From Lepidostoma basale (lineage: Eukaryota > Arthropoda > Insecta > Trichoptera > Lepidostomatidae), in contig JAHDVF020000989.1 in NCBI GenBank assembly GCA_022606425.2, positions 930,001 to 994,000 of the forward strand: a DNA stretch of 64,000 bases. Direction: 5' to 3'. Under the pieces are notes generated by a model, which worked only from the letters and a program-made list of their open reading frames with translations, did not search any database and had not been told where the DNA came from. Position numbers and translations under genes: made by a program. Positions 20,131 through 30,954 of this stretch are shown here, in pieces; position 1 is the stretch's first letter; each line of letters begins with the position of its first letter.

Positions 20131-20825
20131 CTTATACAACAACAACAAACCATCACGCCGTTTCCCGCAGGGGTAGGCAGAGAGAATGGACCACACTACT
20201 CTATCCTGACACACCTCTCTAGATTTATCCACATTCATACAGCGAGTCATACACGCATGTCGATTCTTCCGGCTTCTGACATGACTAACCTTTAAAATTT
20301 GATTAATTTGGTCATGCCATGTTTTCCTCGGTCTACCTCGACTCCGTACTCCATTTACATCGTTAACGTATACTTTTTTAACCATTCTTCTCCATCCGTG
20401 CGCTCCATATGTCCGAACCAACGCAGTGATCATTTCATAATGTTGTTCATACTACCTTCTACATTCCTTTCTTATATCAGCATTTGAGATTCTGTCGTAT
20501 ATCGTTCTACCACACATACATCTTAGGGACCTCATCTCTACCGCATTTATTCTGTTCTCATCCTTCTTCATACATTAGGGTTGGGACCAGAACTCCATAG
20601 TGAACGGTCGTTTTCGCTTTCATTGATAAATTCTTGTTTCCAATAACTATTTTTAAAGCCCCATTCACTTTGTTACCCACACCAACACTTCTTTCGACGT
20701 CACTATCCGTTCGGCCATTCGCTGTGAAGATGCTACCTAAATACACAAATTCACTCACCTGCTCCAAATTCTCTTCATTCACACTTATGTTACAAATTGC
20801 CATTTGCTCTTCCCTTTTTGAATAA
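20131..20825 (-). mobile_element. RTE-A' LINE, 3' part
   Basis: The tail is AAC repeats (as GTT on the minus strand). Minus frames read MAICNISVNEENLEQVSEFVYL, FTANGRTDSDVERSVGVGNK, GRPRKTWHDQINQILKVSHV, and the 3' hairpin region. Deletion of the SEAWNWQKK block near 20570 and frameshifts make it non-functional. Confidence 0.85.
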
Positions 20826-21250
20826 TAATAATATTTAATTCTAGCTGGAAAAGGGCTGTCAATCAACGTTCGGGTAATCAACGTTAATGGTCATATAAAA
20901 GTATTTATCAATTCTGTTTATATATCTCTATAAATGAGAAATGCAACACATGCATCAAGCAGCTAAAGTTAATAGTAAATTGTAATGTATGTGTGAATGA
21001 AGAATGATGATTACCTTATCGTCTGCAGACGTAGTAATACGTATCTGCAGTCTACCATTATCTGTAGGTGAGGCAAGACCCGATAGTGGATAGTGGTTTA
21101 GTGAATAGTACAGAGCACATGGCTGGAGATAAACTAGACTCCCATTCATGCATGCTACTATCTACGTCTAATCGCGCGGTATTTAACGGAGGTAAACGTA
21201 CTCTCGCGTTCACGTAAATACGTAATTTACGCCGTAATTAAAAGAAGGGT
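20826..21250. other. No gene recognised
   Basis: No repeat family recognised. A few GC-richer spots (21140-21240) have no open frame of note. Confidence 0.35.
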
Positions 21251-21284
21251 CAGTATTGTCAGTAGAGAGAATGGTAACCTAGTA

Positions 21285-22335
21285 GATCAATCTTTTCCCC
21301 TTCAAAATTTTCCCTATTTGTATCAGTGCACTTGTCCCACCTCCGTTTCCATTGTTCAAAACATTCCTGGAAGTCTTCAGCAGTCAGGCTCATCAGCTGC
21401 TTTGTCGTTTCATATTTAATCGTCCACACGTCGTCCCAGTGTAACCCGCATTCTTCTTTTTCTTCTTCTTCAGCCTGTATTGACCGTCCACTCCTGGATG
21501 TAGGCCTCCTCTCGCATTTTCCATTCTCTTCTATCCTGAGCGATCCGCATCCAGGCACTTCCCGCACTTCTCCGGACATCGTCGCGCCAAAGCAACTGTG
21601 GGCGCCCAACTCCACGCTTTGCCGTCCTTGGCCACCGAGCGACATGTCCATGTCATGATCGCGAGCGACATGTCCCGCCCATCGCCACTTGAGGATTGCG
21701 GCCATCTTGATAACATCGGAAACCTTTGTCCTGACTCTTATGTCCTCATTTCTGAGTCTGTCCCGAAAACTAATACCCAACATGGCTCTCTCCATTGCTC
21801 TCTGAGTGACTCTTAGCTTGTTGGCACTTTTTTGTGACATTGTGATGACCGCATGACCTTTTTACATTTCGGGAACAAAAATAAGTCGACAGGGGCTAAA
21901 TCTGGCGAAAATGGAGAGCGATCAATAACAGGGATCGCATTATGGGCCAGAAACTGGCGGACAATCAGTTATGAATGTGAACGCGCATTGTCATGATTTT
22001 CTCAACTTCAAATGTTCTGTAAAAATCGTGTGCACAGACGATTTTCCTAAATTTAGTTCATCAGAAATCATCCGAACAGTTAATCGATGATTGGGAAGTA
22101 TAACGTACCGAATACTTTCAATGTTTTCATCAACACAGGAAGTCGACGGTCTTCCTGAACTTGTATCGTCCTTGCAGTCATCACGGCTCTCACTAAAACT
22201 CTTGATCCACTTAAAAAGGGCAGTTTTCTTCAGTGACTTAACTCCACAACCAGCGTTTGACATTTCATGAATTTCCTGATAATTTTTCCAAAGCTTCACC
22301 AGGAATTTGATTTTGACTTGTTGTTCGACCATTTG
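21285..22335 (-). pseudogene. Mariner of a third lineage, internally deleted and interrupted
   Basis: From 22332 the minus strand reads MVEQQVKIKFLVKLWKN, WIKSFSESRDDCKDD, RLTVRMISDELNLGKSSVHT (HTH region, about 113 residues). It jumps near 21998 to HDNARSH, then SPFSPDLAPVDLFLFPKCK (D2 and D3, 34 residues apart). After the inserted RTE-C piece it resumes as GLHWDDVWTIKYETTK, MSLTAEDFQECFEQWKRRWDKC (21445-21290). About 130 residues with the first catalytic Asp are missing. Clear TIRs were not found. Confidence 0.8.
21452..21848 (-). mobile_element. RTE-C 3' end inserted in a mariner, TSD ATGCGG
   Basis: Minus strand reads SANKLRVTQRAMERAMLGIS, LKWRWAGHVARDHDMDMSLGG and ends in a GAA tail read as EEEEKEE. 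The flanks on the plus strand are CCGCAT at 21446-21451 and at 21849-21854. The insertion produces a 193-codon open frame (21259-21840) that fuses the LINE tail to the mariner C-terminus. Confidence 0.8.
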
Positions 22336-22514
22336 ATGATTTCGGAATCACTTATACGTAGTGGTACACCCGGTAACAAAGTAGTCAGTGCTCTTGCGTA
22401 TATCAACTCAAGACCACCCGAGCAACGTTGTTCACGTATTTTATGGACAGACCTCGTATACAGTAATTGGGTTCAAAAACCCTGGTGTATGCAAAATAAT
22501 ATTAATAAATACAA

Positions 22515-22640
22515 AGACAATTCCTACATTTATTTGCTACCATCCATTAGATGGTAGCAAGCTACTGAAACCGGTCGACGTTAAATACAAGTGGAAGCAC
22601 ATTAAATATATAATAATAAAGAAATTTTTATAATTTTTTT
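22515..22640 (+). mobile_element. PLE-P5 terminal repeat fragment
   Basis: Contains GGTAGCAAGCTACTGAAACC and GGTCGACGTTAAATAC, then GTGGAAGCACATTAAATA and AAAGAAATTTT. The same order occurs at 62305-62440 and, reversed, at 37260-37345. GTAGC/GCTAC forms a stem before the GAAAC box. Confidence 0.55.
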
Positions 22641-22654
22641 TTATTTTCATTATT

Positions 22655-22975
22655 TAACTAACTAACTAACTAACTAACCATCACGCCGTCTCCCCGAAGG
22701 GGTAGGCAGAAAGAATGGACTGCCACACCTTTGTTTCCTGACATATTTCTCTCGCTTCCTCAACATTCATACATCGTGTCATGCACGCGCGTCGATTTCT
22801 CTGACTCCTCACATGGCCGACATTCAATATTTGATTTATTTGATCGTGCCACGTTTTCCTCGGTCTTCCTCTATTTCTGGTACCATTTACATCATTATCA
22901 TATAATTTTTTTACCATTCTTTCTTCATTCATTCTTTCCAATTGTCCAAACCATCTTAATGATCCTTACATTATT
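22655..22975 (-). mobile_element. RTE-A LINE 3' end, (TTAG)n tail
   Basis: Minus strand reads MERMNEERMVKKLYDNDVNG, RNRGRPRKTWHDQINQILNV, RACMTRCMNVEEAREICQ and GETA. Perfect CTAA tail at 22656-22678. Confidence 0.9.
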
Positions 22976-23179
22976 TAATAATTCATTAATAATTGTATAA
23001 TGTCAATTAGTAGTCTTTAAATGTATAAGTATTGTAAATTAGTCATACAATTAGTTAATTGATTCCAAGAATTGCTTTACTTTCAATTCGTAACTAATGT
23101 AAACTATTTCAGTTGTCTTAAATACCATATTCTGTTACTCTAACTCGGGCATATAAAAGATCGCGTACTTGAATCTCCA

Positions 23180-23455
23180 TTCTCATTGTTACCCGCACCA
23201 ACCCTTCTTTAGATGTCACTATCCGTTCGGCCATCCGCTGTAAACATGATACCTAAATACACAAATTCACTCACCTGCTCCAAGTTCACTTCGTTCACAC
23301 TTACGTTACAAACTGTCATATGCACTTCCTTTTCAAAAACCATCACCTTTGACTTTCCGACATTCATAATTAAATCGTTTGACTTGCATACCTCATACAC
23401 TCTCGACACCATGACTTGTAATTCGTCCGCACTATCCGCAACGAGTCACCTTTTT
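23180..23455 (-). mobile_element. RTE-A' LINE internal fragment
   Basis: Reads SRVYEVCKSNDLIMNVGKSK, VCNVSVNEVNLEQVSEFVYL and TADGRTDSDI on the minus strand: the segment just after the YADD box. Neither end of the element is kept. Confidence 0.8.
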
Positions 23456-23459
23456 TTGC

Positions 23460-23890
23460 ATACAGTTTTGATACTAAGTCTAGGAGAATTTTCATACTGC
23501 TCATCCATTTGTCAATTCCTTTATTAACTACATATTTTTAAATTTAATTTATCATCTAGAAGAATCATCCCAAACCATGGCATGTATAAATATGTCAAAA
23601 TTGTATCAAAATTCTTAACGCCTCGTCTGCCATTTCAAAATTAAATTGACCAAGACGGGGCGGATTGGAGATTAGGAGCCAAAGATGATATAATTTATTA
23701 CATCCATGGCGCTAATTTTGGCGCCTCATAGGAACAAACATACAGGGTCGGCATAAGAGAAAAAAGTCGCACTTATTTAAAAAAAAAAAAATTAGTAAAT
23801 GATATTTTTTAAATCAAGTGACATAATACATTGCTTTCGCCGAAGAACTACGGCATTATTTATTATTTATTAACTGTTATAATAAATTTA
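23460..23890. other. No gene recognised
   Basis: Contains ATGGCGCTAATTTTGGCGCC at 23708-23727 and short AT palindromes but no identifiable family or frame. Confidence 0.35.
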
Positions 23891-23892
23891 CA

Positions 23893-24103
23893 AAAACAAA
23901 AACGAACAAACCATCACGTCGTTTCATCGCAGGGGCAGGCAGAGAGAATGGACCGCCACACTACTCTATCTTGACACACCTCTCTATAATCCTTCTCATT
24001 CATACAGAGTCATACACGCACGTCGATTTTTTCGACTTTTAACATGGCCGACCATTAAAATTTGATTGACTTGGTCATGCCATGTTTTCCTCTACTTTAA
24101 CAT
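23893..24103 (-). mobile_element. RTE-A' LINE 3' end
   Basis: The tail is GTTC/GTTT-like (AAACGAACAAACC). Minus strand shows the RTE-A C-terminal blocks down to WHDQVN; the frame is broken by small deletions. Confidence 0.75.
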
Positions 24104-24254
24104 AATTGTTGAAATATAAAACGCTGTTTATTATATCACAATTTATTATTTATTTTTCGCGTTAATTCGCGGTATTTCGTCAACATGTTGATGAAATAAT
24201 AAATAAAAAATTTGATCAATAATTATGCACTTAATTTTAGATTAAATTAAGTCG

Positions 24255-24485
24255 TTAACTCTGGTATTCCATGAGAGCGATTTTTTTATGAAATAAAACA
24301 CTGTATTTTCCACTTTTGAGTTTATTTTTCTCGACATGTTTCGAAGGATTAAACCTTCATCATCGGGAGAACTATATAAACTGGTTTATATCGTTTTCTC
24401 GATGATGAAGGTGTAAGCCGTGAAACAATTTCGAGAAAAATAAACAAAAAAAGTGGAAACAACAGTCTTTTAATTCATAAAAAAA
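24255..24485. mobile_element. PLE-P2 terminal repeats, inverted pair
   Basis: A minus arm (ends TTTATTTTTCTCGACATG) and a plus arm (TTTCGAGAAAAATAAAC) face each other around 24372-24395. Other copies: 35365-35475 and 39840-40055. Confidence 0.7.
24328..24371 (-). ncRNA. Hammerhead-ribozyme-like motif (P2)
   Basis: Minus strand: stem I strand TTCTC, box CCGATGA (one change from CTGATGA), T, stem II GAAGG/CCTTC around TTTAAT, GAAAC, AT, GTC, then GAGAA, which pairs perfectly with TTCTC. The U4-to-C change may weaken cleavage. Confidence 0.5.
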
Positions 24486-24567
24486 TCGTAATTTTGCCCT
24501 GATGAGGTCAAAATCGGTTGACAAAACAGCTTTTGCAAAAAAGAAATTCGGCCACAACAATGGACTA

Positions 24568-25221
24568 ACTAAAAACTAACTAACTAACCATCACGCCGTT
24601 TCCCTGAAAGGGTAGACAGAAAGAATGGACTGCAACACTTTAATAGATGCTGCACTCCATTCTTCTCTTTTCGCCAACGCGAGAGACGCGGTGTGATGGG
24701 TTGCGAACCTCATCGCCACCAATAGGCATCTCTCGCGCACACTTCAATCATTCAACGTCTACATAATAAATCTAAAACAAATTATACAAAATACAATGAT
24801 ATAAAATAAAATAACACTTAAAAATAATTTAACACATAATGTTCTTTTAGATGGTGCACTTGTCGTCGGCTGGACGATCCGGATATTTGTGTTTATTTAA
24901 TTTTTTATTCCACTGTTTTCATTTTAATTAGGCACTTAAAACAATCCAACACCAGAAAATTTGATTGAAGAATTTAATCAAATTGTCATTGGAACAAATG
25001 AAAAATTTATTTTGACACCTGTCAAAATTATTTTTATAAACGAAAAATCTTGTATTATTTTAACATCAGAAGAGTGAAAACGTATTTTGTGTCACAAATA
25101 ACTATCACAAAGTGCGGCAACAATCAAATTGACCAAAACAATTCACTTATACAAGAAATATCTCCAAATTGACAGGAGCACCACATGAATCAAACCATTT
25201 TTTTAAAATCAGAACCAGTAA
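24568..25221 (-). mobile_element. A-partner retroposon, full-length-like, TSD AATGGACTA
   Basis: Flanks AATGGACTA at 24559-24567 and 25222-25230. On the minus strand it starts near CTGGTTCTGATTTT, has no coding frame, and ends with the 50-bp RTE-A-like tail (CCATTCTTTCTG, hairpin, GGCGTGATGG) and (TTAG)n. Closely similar to 13787-14453; together they define a unit of about 650 bp. Confidence 0.85.
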
Positions 25222-25239
25222 AATGGACTACATATTAAT

Positions 25240-25605
25240 AAAGTTAAATCCTTAATACGTTCCTGTTCACCTGAATAGGGAAATCAAAATATGTTCGTGA
25301 TTATTCGTATCATGTCCTTTCTTCGTAACTCAGGACCACCCCAGATCTGATGGAGATAAATTTGTATCTACAGGGAAAAAGGCGTTTCTTGGTTCCGCTC
25401 CATTAGAAATTAATACATCGCTTTTCGAACTATGGGAGTTGCCGGATCATAACTAAAACTGACAGGATAAAATACACAAACCCAAAAATTTTACTTTCAT
25501 CATTTTATCCAAGTTCCATTTCCACTTACTCGCGTAAAATTTGATCAATTATGACCCTAAATCTTTTCTATGCGTCTTATTATATTTTAAGAGCTTTTAA
25601 TGTAT
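25240..25605. other. No gene recognised
   Basis: Apparently unique sequence without long frames. Confidence 0.35.
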
Positions 25606-25609
25606 TAAG

Positions 25610-25914
25610 AGCGAAGCATGAAACTGGCAAAAGAAGGATGAAAGTAGAATAAATGCAGTAGAAATAAGATCTCTTAGACGAATGTGTTGATTCTCTGTGT
25701 ATAATAGAGTGTCGAATGAAATTATAAGAAGTGAATGCATTGCGAATGATGGTGTCATGAACAAAATAATGAAAGGATCATTAAGATGGTTTGGACATAT
25801 GGAAAGAATGAATGAAGAGAGAATGTTAAAAAAAATATACGTTAATGATGTAAATGGAACGAGAAGTAGAGGAAGACCGAGGAAAACGTGGCACGATCAA
25901 ATAAATCAAATATA
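25610..25914 (+). mobile_element. RTE-A LINE fragment, plus part of an inverted junction
   Basis: Reads NWQKKDESRINAVEI, IANDGVMNKIMKGSLRWFGH, VNGTRSRGRPRKTWHDQINQI and stops abruptly at 25914, where the minus fragment begins. No tail is present. Confidence 0.85.
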
Positions 25915-26240
25915 TCATACAGAGTATCCACACATTCGTCTAAGAGATCTCATTTCTACTGCATTTATTCTACTTTCATCCTTCTTTTGCCAGTTCCATG
26001 CTTCGCTTCCATACATAAGGGTGGGTTGAAGAACATCATTATGCACTGCCATTCTAGCTTTTTTGGATAGGTTTTTCGATGACAACTTTAAGTGCACCTT
26101 TCACTTTGTTGCCTGCCCCAACCCTTCTTTCAATATCCCTCTCCACTCGCCCATCTCTTGTAAATATACTACCTAAATACACGAACTCATCTACTTGCTC
26201 TAAATTTTCACCATTCACGCTAATGTTGCAGACTGTCATG
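25915..26240 (-). mobile_element. RTE-A LINE fragment, minus part of an inverted junction
   Basis: Minus strand reads MTVCNISVNGENLEQVDEFV, RDGRVERDIERRVGAGNK and MAVHNDVLQPTLMYGSEAWN, ending at GYSV next to 25914. It covers a more upstream part of the element than its plus neighbour and overlaps it in the SEAWNWQ region. Confidence 0.85.
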
Positions 26241-26439
26241 ATTTATTCTCCTCTAAGTGGCCGAATTTTTGATTTGATGACTATTATATTGTATCACCAA
26301 TGCAAAATATTTATATGTGAAGGCAAATTATCACAAATAAATTTACAAGTGCTTTCTAACACAAGAAGGAACACAGAAGAAAATTTTGACATGTTACCCT
26401 TCGAGAAGGGTTTCAGTTGCAGCACAATATCGTGTATAT

Positions 26440-26725
26440 ATAATGATATTATATTGAACTTATAGTTTTCGCCCTTAATTTCGCTTAATTATAATGTCTT
26501 AAAAATGAATAATCAATTATATTAACTGTTTAAACTTATAACACTGCTGTGATATTTTTTTTTTTAGTAATTACTTTTTGAGTGTCACGACTCAAAAAGT
26601 GAATAATAATAAAATCTGTATTATCATTACAGGTTATACTCGTATGTAAGTTTTAACAGTAAATAATGTTGAAGTATCATAGTGTTTCTTCCAAAACAAT
26701 AAACGAGTATATTTCAAAAATTTGT
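26440..26725 (+). mobile_element. PLE-like repeat P8 (inverted copy at 30955-31215)
   Basis: Shares with 30955-31215 the CGCCCTTAATTTCGCTTAAT start, an 11-bp hairpin (ACTTTTTGAGT/ACTCAAAAAGT, 26571-26600), AACAGTAAATAATGTT and TATCATAGTGTTTC. Similar distal parts follow P7 repeats at 32395 and 33650, hence the PLE label, which is tentative. Confidence 0.45.
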
Positions 26726-26764
26726 TTCGTGGATAATTTAAATTAAGAGTAAGACGAGAAAAGC

Positions 26765-27005
26765 TTGCGTTAGACCAATAATAACTATGGCGTTGAAGCA
26801 AGTTTTGAGGACTTCCGAGATGAAGACACTGAGAACGATAGCAGACAAGACACTGAGAGACTGCGTGAGGAACACCAGAATTAGAGAGATATGTGAGGTT
26901 GATGATATTTTAATATGGAGTAGACAGCTAAGAAGGGACTATACGGTTATGTCCAAGAAATTGAAAAGCATAAAAATTGGAGACCCATCTCCAGGCGTTA
27001 TCTAG
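26765..27005 (+). mobile_element. RTE-D fragment with open frame
   Basis: Reads MALKQVLRTSEMKTLRTIAD, KTLRDCVRNTRIREICEVDD and ILIWSRQLRRDY before diverging. It ends TCTCCAGGCG, TATCTAGCAATG, a segment also found (reversed) at 43060-43115. Confidence 0.65.
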
Positions 27006-27319
27006 CAATGTATGATAATTGCCAAGCCTTTCACATTGCATTAATAAGGATTTTCTGCTTAATGTTTACACCTATATCTTAATAGATGGCGCTAGTGTAG
27101 ATTGAAGTAAAAAATGTGAAGGGTTCCTCAACATAGTAGCATATATACATCTTCCAAAAATTTGTCAGTCGTGGTGGTCGTAAGAGAGGTGGAATGGGGA
27201 ATGTTGTTAACATAAAGCGATCGCTTATACCAACCAATGACAGGTCCTGTAAACGCCTCGACCAACATATTCTGTTTCCAAAAAAACAATTAACATCTTC
27301 GTCTCTATTGAGATAAGCT

Positions 27320-27800
27320 AAGATGGCAGTGCATAATGGTGTTCTTGTGCCAACCCTTATGCATGGAAGTGAAGCATGGAACTGGCAAAAGAAGTATGAA
27401 AGTAGAATAAATGCAGTAGAAATGAGATCTCTAAGACGAATGTGTGACAAATATGTATATGATAGAGTGACAAATGCAAAATGAATGTGGTGCGAATGAA
27501 AGTGTTATGAACAAAATAAGGAAAGGGTCATTAAGATGGTTTGGACACATGGAAAGAATGAGTGAAGACAGAATGATAAAGAACGGAGCTAGAAATAGAG
27601 GAAAGCCGAGGAAAACGTGGCATGATCAAATCAACCAAATATTGAATGTCTGTCACGTGAGGAGTCGGAGAAATCGACGTGCGTGCATGACAATATGTAT
27701 GAATGTAGAGGAATCGAGAGAAGTATGTCAGGACAGAACAGTGTGGCGTTCCATTCTTGCTGCCTACCCCTCCGGGGAGACGGTTAGTTAGTTAGTTAGT
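27320..27800 (+). mobile_element. RTE-A LINE 3' end, TTAG tail
   Basis: Reads MAVHNGVLVPTLMHGSEAWN, MRSLRRMCDKYVYDRVT, ANESVMNKIRKGSLRWFGHM, RGKPRKTWHDQINQILN. Small deletions near 27478 and 27580, and loss of GGCGTGAT before the tail. Confidence 0.85.
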
Positions 27801-28204
27801 CTCTATTGAGATACAATCAATCCTTAAACAGAAATTTGGTTGAACGAGTTTAGTTTTTGTAACATTGACAAAGCTGGGAATCTACCTCACAGGAGGAGTA
27901 ACCCTCTGGAGAAGAGACCACATAGGTCTACAACAAAGAAGAAGATGCAGAAGAAGAAGATAATTAAATTGTAAATACCCTGTAGACGCATACTAACGCA
28001 CCCACGAGCACTGGTGAAGCAGTGTACATATTTATACCATATAATATTCCGTAAATAACTAATAATTATTTTCCATAGCTGCAACTGATAAGCGGAGATA
28101 AAAGGTCAAAGTTCCGCCACTGGCATCAGAGCGAACCGAGCTAGAACACATTAAAGTATACATTCAGACAGTTTCATAACTCACAAATATCATCATAATA
28201 ATAT

Positions 28205-28345
28205 TGAATGCAGACGCTTCTTCTTCATGGTTACAATCCAGCGGATTGATCCGCAACATGCTTCACTCGTTCCCTCCACCTAGTCCTATCTCCAGCCAGT
28301 CTTTTCATCTATGTGAAGCTGCCCCAGCGCATGTCTCTTATGCGA
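28205..28345 (-). mobile_element. LINE C-terminal fragment
   Basis: Minus strand reads RLAGDRTRWRERVKHVADQS, similar in style to RTE C-termini (AxDRxxWR). The family is not otherwise seen here. Confidence 0.4.
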
Positions 28346-28426
28346 TAGTAATAAGCAAGCCCAGATACCTACTGTAATGGCCTATGCAATTTACTCGTTA
28401 CTGGGCCTCCTAATCCTTTTGAGTAT

Positions 28427-28582
28427 TTATAATAATAATAATAATAATAATCACAGCACACCGCGTCTCCCACGGGGCGAAAAGAGAAGGATGGAGTACC
28501 GCATCAGTAAAAGTGTGACAGTCCATTCTTTCTGCTTACCCTTTCGAGGAGACGGCGTGATGGTTAGTTAGTTAGTTAGTTG
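28427..28582 (+). mobile_element. A-partner retroposon 3' end after an (AAT)n run
   Basis: AAT repeats at 28431-28451, then CACCGCGTCTCCCACGGGGC, the shared tail and (TTAG)n to 28582. Confidence 0.75.
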
Positions 28583-28597
28583 TAATAATAATTAGGC

Positions 28598-28645
28598 TAA
28601 TTTGTATAGCACCGTTTTCGTGAATAGCTCACTTCAAGGGCGCTT
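28598..28645 (-). mobile_element. L2/Jockey-like LINE 3' terminus
   Basis: GGCTAATTTGTATAGCACCG and AGCTCACTTCAAGGGCGC are the complement of the end at 29728-29770. Confidence 0.5.
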
Positions 28646-28746
28646 TGACAATGTTTTCAGTCATGAGAGCTGCATGTGACATCAGCTATCAGATAACTGT
28701 TGTTTACATTTTTTGCGGTATTTTGAAAAGTTGGGTTTTTAGGTGA

Positions 28747-28805
28747 GATCATTCTTTCTGCCTATCCCTTCGGGGAGACGGCGTGATGGTTAGTTAGTTA
28801 GTTAA
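28747..28805 (+). mobile_element. RTE-A/A-partner tail only
   Basis: Just the last 50 bp (CATTCTTTCTGCCTATCCC, hairpin, GGCGTGATGG) and three TTAG units. Confidence 0.8.
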
Positions 28806-28959
28806 ATACAATATTATTGAAAATTGTACAAAAAGCTGTGGGAATGTTGGGAATCAGTATAGCGGACAGGTTGGAAAAACACCACTATTAGAGCCAGAAC
28901 ATCAACATTTTGACAATGTCTTATAAAGGTATCCATGACATTACCATAAAATATAATAA

Positions 28960-29115
28960 AACATTTTAGAAAACCGACGTTTTTATTCGTATTAATTTTT
29001 TAACAAGGAGTTTTACACCATTGTTCAAGAAGCAATAAATATCGTTTCGTTTAATTATTATTTAAAATGAACATCCATCAAGAGATTTTAAAAAAGTCAT
29101 TAAATTATTTATGGA
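28960..29115 (+). mobile_element. PLE-P4 terminal repeat fragment
   Basis: TTTTAGAAAACCGACGTTTT, GGAGTTTTACACCATTGTTC and then ATGAACATCCATCAAGAGAT, the same post-repeat segment that follows P3 at 1437 and 3570. Confidence 0.5.
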
Positions 29116-29154
29116 ACTATTTGAAGCGAAGAACAACTTCAGCCCTCTACCCAA

Positions 29155-29785
29155 TGTTAGCTTAAAACAGTAAACTAAGCACCAACAATAAACTCCTAAT
29201 ATACAAAACGGTTATAAGACCGTTCTTCACTTACGCAGCCCCAATCTGGGGCTATGCAACTTCGAGTCACATACAAAAACTCCAAATCCTGCCAAATAAG
29301 GTTATCCGTTTATCACTTGGTGCGCCTTCATGGACCAGGATCACACAACTGCACCTAGAATCGGGAATCCCGATGATAGATTAATTCTTTCCGAAACTCA
29401 CCGAACGTTTTTACAAAGGACTCCCTTCACACCCAAACCCCACAATACAAGACCTCTCAAATTACGACCCAAACACCTCCAGCCGCCACAAGCGCCCAAA
29501 TCGATCATCCTTCAGAGGAAAACTTCGGGCCACACAAATCATGCACCCGCATAAACTAACAACCCACAAAATCACCTTCCAACAATGCTCCCATCAGACG
29601 TAAGAGGAATAGCTACAAGAGCTGAACCTCTGTAAGCCAGAAGATCCAAGTCCAAGTCCAATTGATGAGTAATGTTAGTTCCTTGCCCGAAGACAGACCA
29701 CCGTAACCACATTCGTTTGGTACAAGCGCCTTGAGGTGAGCTATTCACGAAAATGGCGCTATACAAATTAGCCTAATTATTAATA
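29155..29785 (+). mobile_element. Jockey-like LINE 3' part
   Basis: Reads NKLLIYKTVIRPFFTYAAPI, WGYATSSHIQKLQILPNKVI, RLSLGAPSWTRITQLHLESG: the post-RT region of Jockey-clade pol. Frame breaks follow. It closes with CCTTGAGGTGAGCTATTCAC and TTAGCCTAATTATTAA. Confidence 0.7.
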
Positions 29786-29859
29786 GTATTATTATCAGAA
29801 TACTGCAACTCCAGTTCTATTATTCCTTGCACTTCTCCAACTTCATATCTTACATTTCC

Positions 29860-30460
29860 AGACCATGACCTAAATTATTACCATCTTCCTTATCAACAAT
29901 GACCCTTTACCACCAAGTTTACCCCTTTACCCCCAACGCAATCAACGCGGATTAAATATCCTCCCCGATAGCTGCCCCACGTACTTCGCCAAACAAAATG
30001 GTTTTAAGCAGGATGTTATCTCTTAGTACAACTCCATCCTGGAACTGCTCCTCTTCTTTTCCCCTTAGGAACAGACTTTTTTTTTTAAACTGGTTTTCCA
30101 TTCCCTGACAATAATGTAGGACTTTATCATTTTTTTTTTTAAAGACTAACATCAAGGATTTATATCAATAATATTAGAATTTATTTTACAATCTTCAATG
30201 TGAGCAGAAAATAGCTCATTATTATGAAGAAGGAACCTGGTCGTGTCCAGGCTTGAACCCATGCCCCCTGGATCAGGAGCCAAGCTTTCTATCCCCTAGA
30301 CCATAAGCCCTAAATCCCTCTTCACCCTCTTTCGGAGGAGCACTCTGGGCCACACATTTTGCCCCAGCATAAAACAACTACAACATCACATTTCCAACAA
30401 TGTTTCCTACAGACGTAAGAGGAATAGCCATTAGAGCAGAACCTCTGTAAGTCCAGGTCC
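29860..30460 (+). mobile_element. Jockey-like LINE 3' fragment, interrupted by SINE1
   Basis: Homologous to 45390-45830: ATTATTACCATCTTCCTTAT, CGCCAAACAAAATGGT, GGTTTTCCATTCC, then after SINE1 AGCCCTAAATCC and CAGACGTAAGAGGAATAGCC. Continuity across the SINE is shown by the uninterrupted copy at 45637-45660. Confidence 0.65.
30126..30304 (-). mobile_element. SINE1, nested in a Jockey-like fragment
   Basis: T-rich start (A tail on the minus strand), the body, and the tRNA-like head ending at TCTATCCCCTAGACC. The empty site is preserved at 45640-45650. The target duplication is short or eroded (CAT on both sides). Confidence 0.75.
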
Positions 30461-30464
30461 AAGT

Positions 30465-30830
30465 TCTTTCCACGTACCCCTTTACAGACTCATTATTTTG
30501 GTTATGCCATTAGTTAAATTTGACTTGTTATCTGTGTGAAACCAAACATTTATCTCTGTTTATAAAAGCACGTCAAGATAAAAGGGAGTCAAAAATCTAT
30601 GAATAACATTTATCTGAATTTCGGGAGACTGCCCGTCTCCGTTAATCTTTGAAGAGATAAGTAGGTACCACGAGTTTTTTTTTTTTTGATAAGTAGGCAC
30701 TATTACTTTTTGCTACTCATGTGATTAGATTAACACTTTTTTCACAGACTAATAAATTATCTCTTGTTAGGAAACCATTACTCGAGGGTTTGACACATTT
30801 CAAAATAAAATTAAAAATTAGTATTAAATG
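30465..30830. other. No gene recognised
   Basis: AT-rich sequence with a poly-T run at 30676-30687. Confidence 0.35.
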
Positions 30831-30832
30831 AA

Positions 30833-30950
30833 GGGTTGGGGCGGGTTACAAAGTGAATGGAGCTTTAAAAATAGTTATTGGAAACATGAATATAACATAT
30901 TGGAGTTCTGGTCCCAACCCTAATGTATGGAAGCGAAGCATGCAATAAGC
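30833..30950 (+). mobile_element. RTE-A' internal fragment
   Basis: GGTTACAAAGTGAATGGAGC to GTATGGAAGCGAAGCATG: the RVxxGNKVNGALKIVIGN to LMYGSEA region with a 40-bp deletion. Confidence 0.7.
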
Positions 30951-30954
30951 GAAG

